From: Cryptomeria japonica
Lineage: Eukaryota; Streptophyta; Pinopsida; Cupressales; Cupressaceae
NCBI RefSeq assembly: GCF_030272615.1
Contig: NC_081405.1
Location: 606,706,677-606,770,676, forward strand
Length of the DNA stretch: 64,000 nucleotides
Direction: 5' to 3'
The translations under genes were made by a program, and so were the position numbers. The notes under the pieces were generated by a model. The model saw only the letters and a program-made list of their open reading frames with translations. It did no database searches and was not told the DNA's origin. Shown here one piece after another: positions 58,387 to 64,000 of the stretch. Numbering within the stretch: position 1 is the first letter of the stretch; the number at the start of each line of letters is the position of its first letter.

Positions 58387-58924
58387 AATGCGGACCACCA
58401 ATACACATAGCACATAATCTAGAAACATCCACAAGCAACGTGAATCGTACCGCAACAACCACAACAACTCGCATTAAAAGAATCATCATTATCTCTATAT
58501 CGGATCTTCAAGAACACTCGAAATTGACTAACAAACTGAAACATTTTCTTTTGGATTTCCAAATCATGAACTAACCGAACTAAAGACACACATTAACATC
58601 CCAAACACATCCCACACATCCGCAACAAAAGATATTGCAATTTTGGACAAATACACACGGATTTATCAAACATTACCAATACTAAACAACTAAATAACCA
58701 ATCATAATACAAGATCACATACCTCGATCAAATCAATAAGTGGGCCTCTGAAACTTCTGGTGAATCAATAACAGATCCATATCCCAAAAACCATTAATCT
58801 GCATCATCTCATCTGCAACATATAAGCTAAACCAACTCAACCACTATCCAGCAAACTCTAGCAATCTCTCCACTTGTGTCACATATTTTGACATCAATGA
58901 CAACATATCAGCCAATATCCAACA
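58387..58924 (-). repeat. Element B: right (5') LTR, second part
   Basis: It resumes AATGCGGACCACCAATAC and matches 1834-2330 plus 14714-14741, ending ATATCCAACA. The ORF at 58332-58574 is composition-driven, not a gene. Confidence 0.88.
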
Positions 58925-59517
58925 TATCTAACCAGCCAGAATCTTTGGGGAGAATTTCACACCATTTTGTGCTCAAATTAAATCTTATTATAAATAGTAA
59001 CCTCATGTAAATGGAAGGTTGAGACACCATTTTCCCAACATGTATATCAAAATGAATTGATAAGGTGTCCTTATATAGGGTTCCCTAGGTAAACTATCTA
59101 TTACGAAAACTTCCAATAGTCAAATGGAGCTATGGAGACCAAAATTTATCAAGAAGGAGGAATGTTCACCCATATTTGAAATGGTTCTTGTTTATGGCGT
59201 ACCAGGGCAATGTGGTACCCTAGTATAAAAAAGGGTGCCACAATTCCCTTGTCCTCCAAAAGTAGGAAAAGAAGGCAACCAACTAAGGGGGCATGGCCCT
59301 AGGATGGGGTCCACTTAGTTGTGTATACATGTGATATAAGATCTAGAGTAAATAGGGCCAAAATAGGCCAAGAGGGAAGGAAGATAGGGCATGCTACAGT
59401 AGGAGCACACATATGAGGTGTGAATCGTACAAGGTTACAATCTACGATGCTACAATATGATGTAGCATTGATTCCAATCTCTTCTATATGTTTGTAGTGC
59501 ACATATGAGAGTGGCTT
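58925..59517. other. Unassigned sequence right of element B
   Basis: It probably begins with the continuation of element A's LTR. A TATA-like CCTTATATAGGG lies at about 59072. The minus-strand ORF at 59299-59532 has no motif I recognise. I see no gene. Confidence 0.4.
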
Positions 59518-60572
59518 AACTTTATGAGCCAAGCATTAGTAAAGATTGTACAAGTAGTTTGACTCCTTCTTGATGAGTTTGTGTTTTAGTAGATGTGAGG
59601 CTAGTCATTATGCTTATTTTCAAAGTTATGATGATGATATTTTTATTATTCTACTTTTGTATGTTTATGATATGTTGGTGGTAGGTCCCAACATGCGTAA
59701 AATCATTTGGTTTTGAAAATGCAACTTGCTGGGGAGTTTGAGATGAAAGACTTAGGCAATGGAAATCATATTCTTAGAATTAGGATACATAGAGATAGAA
59801 ATAACAAGAAACTATGGTTGTCACGAAAAACTTATATGGAGAAGGTTCTGCAGTGCTTCAATATGCAAAATTCACAACAAGTTAGTAGTCCATTTCCTAT
59901 TCATATTAAATTATCTTCAGAAAATTCCCCTAGCATAGAAATAGAAAAGACAAAAATGTCTCATGTACCATACTCATCAATAGTAGTAATCTTATGTTTT
60001 TCATGGTGTGCACCAAACTATACATTACTCAAGTAAGGGAATAGTAATTTGTATCATGGTGAATCCAAGTAATGATCATTGGATGATTGTGAAGTGGATT
60101 CTTAGATATTAGAGGGACACTTCAAATGTTACTATCTATTATAGTGAGATTAGTATTCAAGTTAATGGGTGTGTGGATATACATTTTGCTAGAGACAAAG
60201 ATAATAGAAATTTCACTAGAGGTTATATTTTTTCCTTAGGTTGAGATGTTGTTAGTTGGGTATCAAAGTTACAAACATTGGTAGCATTGTCTACTATTGA
60301 AGTTGACTATGTGGAAATAATATAAGCTAGCAAGGAAGCAATATGGCTTCATAAAATTTTGGGTGAATTGTAAGTAAAGAAAGATAACTTAGTGTTAGAT
60401 TGTGACAGCCAAAGTGCTTTACATTTAGCACAAAAATTAGCATGTACCACTGTATAACAAAGAATGTTGATTTTCAATATCACTTTATATGTGTGGTGGC
60501 AAAATGAATAAAAATATCTTTGGCCAAGATATACATTAATATAAGATGGAAATTTGACTTCAAGTGGGAGAA
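59518..60572 (+). pseudogene. Element K: decayed copia RT and RNase H fragment
   Basis: It starts abruptly near the RT motif [10 protein letters not shown] (decayed, about 59518-59545) and continues FDSFLMSL...RCEASHYAYF and LLLYVYDMLVVGPN, where YVDDM is expected, so one catalytic Asp is now Tyr (about 59660). Then come FEMKDLGN...ILRIRIHRDRNNKKLWLSRK (59720-59830) and RNase H remnants (YVEI.QASKEAIWL, about 60310; DCDSQSAL-like, about 60400). It ends with DLTSSGRM at about 60570. This belongs to a different copia lineage from B, D, F, H and J. Gag, protease and integrase are absent. Confidence 0.8.
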
Positions 60573-60960
60573 TGTTAGAATATGAAGTCAATTATAGTGC
60601 TATTCTAGCTTTGACAAATAGTCATAGTCAGGAGTGGGTAGGACACTAGTGTTATTCCACCATTGATTAATAGTTAGGAGTGGGTAGGGAACTATTGTTA
60701 TTCCACCATTGATGAATAGTCAGGAGTGGGTAGAGCACTAGTGTTATCCCAATGGTGATGAAAAAACATCATGGTGTACCACAATAGTATCTCAAGTTTG
60801 TGTCTAACATAGTTGTTCAAAGGACTAAGCTTCAAGCTGAAGGATGAAGGCCAAGGTTTGTGGGGGGTTTGGTTTTAGCCCCCCCACCACATTGCAGGAA
60901 AAGCCAAAAACATTTTTTGGGACTTACTATTTTTAACCATTTTGACATTTGTTTGACATG
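60573..60960 (+). repeat. Element K: start of 3' LTR
   Basis: AAGTGGGAGAATGTTAGAATATG places a purine tract directly before TGTTAGAATA. The LTR contains a 3-copy tandem repeat. The right end is not found, so the boundary given is approximate. Confidence 0.5.
60625..60762. repeat. Minisatellite, three copies of 46 bases
   Basis: Units begin TAGT(C/T)AGGAGTGGGTAG at 60625, 60671 and 60717, with few differences, inside the LTR of element K. Confidence 0.9.
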
Positions 60961-61873
60961 TATTTGTGCAAGTCATACTTTTTATTTTTGGAAAGTTGTC
61001 TTCAATTAGGACTCTATAACTTGGATGTCATATTCTATGTAAAATTCTGCTTTTGGTACTCTTTTTTAAAGATTATTTTAATTGTGAAAAATCCTAACAA
61101 ATATAATACGAAAGATCTTTGCCTCTGAATTTTTTTCCTGATATAATTTGACCATATTTTTTCATGTAAACCTGTAAGTTTATCATTTTTTTATTTTCTC
61201 TGAATAATTTTGCATTATAAATTCTCACAACAATTTCAACCATCCTAATATACATGATGTCATGCGTGGATTGAACTGCAAAGTCAATAAAGGATTTCAA
61301 CAATTTACAATACAAATTTATGTGGGAGGGATTAAAAAAGACCAAACACATCCATCTCATATCCTAGGACAAATTTAAGTAGGATAAACAAATGGTGGTG
61401 CGACCATATGCCATATAGAAAGATAGAATTTAGCATTGGGAACAAAACCTACATGGAAGATGTCTGAAAATATAAATAAATTGAGTAGAATAGTCAAATT
61501 ACTTGGAAAATGATGAACCAAAATAAAAAATTACAATTTTCAATTCTTCTATGGAATCCAAACATGGAATTTCATGGTAATGTATTGGTAGATCATCATT
61601 GAACACCTCACATGGAAAATCAACAATAAAAGGTCTACCTTGTTCAGACATTACTCATGAAATGGCTACACTGGCATGGTTGATATCCTAGATATTGAAG
61701 AGGCATACATATAGCCACAATCACCTACAAGAATAAAGTAATCGATTAGCTAAATGTATCCAATAGAGATGGAATAACAGAATACACATATAAAGGTTTT
61801 GAAAATATCCCTAATTGATATAAGACACCATAACAAGAGAATTATCACAAAGGAAACTCCTCTAACAAAAAAG
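60961..61873. other. No gene recognised
   Basis: AT-rich sequence. The minus-strand ORF at 61094-61360 has no identifiable motif. The stretch may include more of the LINE-like remnant that follows. Confidence 0.4.
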
Positions 61874-62190
61874 GATGATGAATCGCTATGGTTTAAAGCT
61901 AAATTTGGGAAATATTCAACCAAATATAGGATATGAAATTAAAAAAGAGAGATCATAAATACAATCTAGCCAAAGGACCTATGTTGGGGCCTAAAGATGA
62001 TAACAAAGATAGGAGTCTTTAATGGATAGTACTGGACAATCATATCCTCCGAGATGAAAAGATACAAAGACTTGAATTCCTAGAACCATTTTGATGCCCT
62101 ATGTGTAGAACTTGGGTGCATATTATTGATCATCTTTTATTATACTACATGGCATCTGAATAATGTTGGTCTGTTATGGGACTTTTTCCC
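61874..62190 (+). pseudogene. LINE-like reverse-transcriptase zinc-binding remnant
   Basis: DDESLWFKAKFGKYSTKY (from 61874) resembles the D-x-L-x-W...G-x-(Y/F)-S-x-K motif found near the end of plant non-LTR retrotransposon polyproteins. It is followed after stops by ILRDEKIQRLEFLEPFWCPMC and HIIDHLLLYY...CWSVM (62040-62180), fitting the CPxC...HLLxxC zinc-binding pattern with the last Cys changed to Tyr. The upstream RT core is not visible. It is an old fragment. Confidence 0.6.
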
Positions 62191-62676
62191 ATGGAATGGA
62201 GTTATAATAAATAGTATTAAATAAATATAATTATGGACATTATAATTTTTATGACTTTTGTTACCACCCTTGAGACACTATTTAAAACCTATGAATCAAT
62301 AAAGAAGGACACCGAAGGAGAAAATAATAGAGGAAAAAGAAATTGAAAAAAAGAAAAAGAGAGGATAGTTAAGGTCTGGTGGTTGGGCATTGGGCATTGG
62401 AGAAGGGGCATACAATGTGTGTCCAACTCGGGGTACAGCGTACACCCGGGAGTGTCCTGGCCAAGGTTGTGTTTATTTCATGTCGTGAAGGCATGTGGGG
62501 TTCCGTGTAAGAACTGTGTCCTCCTGGAGTGCTCCCTTTCCTAGAAACCCTAGACTTATAACTAATCCTTTGTGTGCAGGAAAGAAGCCTCTCTGTGATT
62601 TACAGATATGTATTAATCAATTTCATATAGTCATTGCCCTAATGTTTCGCTACTGCAAATTATTATCTCAATATTT

Positions 62677-62713
<37 letters not shown>

Positions 62714-62761
62714 AATATTTCCTCCTTGAATGTATTTAATGCATAAATTTTATATGGTTAT
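62191..62761. other. Intervening sequence without a gene
   Basis: Purine-rich stretch at 62315-62367, unique-looking sequence at 62380-62640, then a microsatellite. The ORF at 62495-62746 runs into the AT repeat and lacks motifs. Confidence 0.4.
62679..62708. repeat. AT dinucleotide microsatellite
   Basis: About 15 uninterrupted TA/AT units. Confidence 0.95.
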
Positions 62762-64000
62762 TGTAGTCACATAAATCTGTCCATTTTAATTAAATGAATA
62801 TTTGCTATTTATTTGATTAAAAACCCACTAGCCATCAGCTAATTAAATTCATATTTAATTAATTTATCTTCAAACATTCTCCTATTAATTAAATAAATTA
62901 TTCAATTTATTTTAATTCATTCATTAAACCAAAATTCACAATCAATTAAATGAATAAATTCTATTCATTTCATTTAATCCCCTTTCCTCTTTTAAATAAA
63001 TTAAATAAAACATTTATTTAAATCATTGAATCCCCCCCACTTGCATTCTCCTAAAAATGCAACTTGCACCTATTTTTTGAAATAAATAAATTTTATTTCA
63101 ATAAAAATCCTATTTTCTCTCACCCACCAAACCCACTTGCAATCCTAATCCCCTTCTAGATTCTTCTAAACCCCTTCCTAATTAGCCTAATCCATCCCCT
63201 AATTATTGTCGCATTCCTAAGCAACTTGAAGTCACTTCCCAAAGACTCGAAAGTCTTTGAAAAGTATTTAATACTTTATGTGTTCAACAAGCTAACCTCT
63301 AAAGTCTTCCAAACCACTAATGGCTCTTATATGACCATTTATGGTTAACCCCTAACTCAACCCTCATATGACCCATGTGTCTTCTCAATAATTTATTGCT
63401 TTGACCATGGTTATCCCTTTAACCTTTGCACAAGAGTTTATCCATTGGATAAAAGCATTATTCTTTGAATAATGAATTTATTCACTCAACCCAACCTTGA
63501 CCTTAACTCCCAAGTTAACCCTCAAGTCATGTCAAGCATTTAATGCTTCTTCCCTCTCCTCTCAACCCCTCTCATGTTGACACTTGTCATCCTGGGATTT
63601 GGTTGAAAGTCCTCACATGGATTGAATATCATTCAATCCTGACCCTTGTTGAGATTACTCAATCTCAACCATCCATTGCTCCATTTTTCCTATAAATAGA
63701 GCCCATTTCTTCATAATCCAAATCTTGAAAACTTGTATGCATTTAACCTATAGTGAATTTTAGAGAGCATTTAGCATAAGCATTTACATTTACTCTTGTG
63801 GACTTAAATCAATACTAGATTAGACCATAATCTCATTTCTAGTTTGTTCATGTTTGCATTTCATGAGCTTTTTATTTCATAATCTTGAATCTCCATAAGA
63901 CATCCAAAAATAGTGCAAAAAGCTACTGAGAGCTACACTAACTTGGAACTTGGAGAGGAGAGGAACAGGGGAGGAGCAACTATGAGCATCTTGATTAGCA
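62762..64000 (+). repeat. Element L: LTR of the element I family, cut by the window end
   Basis: It begins TGTAGTCACATAAATCTGTCC (compare TGTAGATGCATAAAAATGACC in element I). It shares blocks with 43463-45008 in the same order: AAATCCCC/TTTAAATAAATTAA, CCCCTTCTAGATTCTTCTAA, CCATTTTTCCTATAAATAGAGC (promoter, about 63680) and GGAGAGGAGAGGAACA (about 63952). The right end lies outside the window, so it may be a solo LTR or the start of a full element. Confidence 0.75.

Larger units (their letters stand above)
1002..58924 (-). mobile_element. Element B: Ty1/copia retrotransposon hosting most of the window
   Basis: Termini are TGTTGGCAAC at 1002 and ...ATATCCAACA at 58924. LTR, polypurine tract, pol, gag and primer site occur in the order expected for a minus-strand copia element. 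Removing the nested elements C (2331-14708) and E (20110-58381) leaves about 7.3 kb, a normal autonomous copia size. The two LTRs can be followed across their insertions: the left resumes at 14714 and the right at 58387, giving about 1.36 and 1.37 kb. The coding region is heavily mutated, so B is inactive. It is the oldest fully delimited layer. Confidence 0.85.

Noticed and set aside
59299-59532. Minus-strand ORF of 77 codons
   Set aside because: No motif, no partner sequence, and it runs into the region opposite the K reverse transcriptase.

Overview
This 64 kb window looks like plant nuclear heterochromatin built from LTR retrotransposons inserted into one another. Almost every recognisable protein is a retrotransposon Gag or Pol. 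The initiator-tRNA-Met primer sites (TGGTATCAGAGC), TG...CA termini, 5-bp target-site duplications (TSDs) and Ty1/copia domain order are typical of seed plants. No single-copy host gene, complete tRNA, rRNA or CRISPR array is visible. A large repeat-rich genome, for example a conifer, is plausible, but the sequence alone does not name the species.

Layout, outermost first; names A to L are mine. Element A (copia, minus) is a gag start and LTR at 1-1001. Element B (copia, minus) covers 1002-58924. Its left LTR is split by element C (2331-14708, plus), which is itself split by copia element D (4659-12291, minus). B's right LTR is split by element E (20110-58381, minus). E is split by copia element F (about 24940-56022, minus). 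F's gag is split by element G (28838-47000, minus), and F's 5' LTR by copia element J (48782-55478, plus). G is split by copia element H (32389-39475, plus) and, in its right LTR, by an unusual composite of two inverted LTRs with a tRNA-Lys-type primer site (element I, 43402-46645). To the right lie a decayed copia RT/RNase H fragment (K, 59518-60572), a LINE-like zinc-binding remnant (61874-62190) and the start of a long LTR of the same family as I (L, 62762-64000). Exact or nearly exact TSDs support five of these boundaries (B, C, D, G, H). Element E's TSD has decayed.

B, D, F, H and J carry ordinary copia gag-protease-integrase-RT-RNase H polyproteins. All are broken by stops, frameshifts or insertions; J is the best preserved.

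The most interesting content is elements E, G and C. After the nested insertions are mentally removed, G is about 7.8 kb and E about 7.2 kb. Each has LTRs, a Met primer site and a polypurine tract of the same kind as the copia elements, but no protease, integrase or reverse transcriptase. They carry instead a Gag-like ORF1 (coiled coil plus four CCHC knuckles) and a large ORF2 of about 1,000 codons (unrecognised globular N-terminal region, charged linker, C-terminal coiled coil). C carries a diverged ORF2-like gene without an obvious ORF1. I infer a family of non-autonomous, protein-coding LTR elements mobilised by copia partners. ORF2 of E and G share an in-frame TAG at the same aligned position, and all eight nonsense codons I see in G are TAG.
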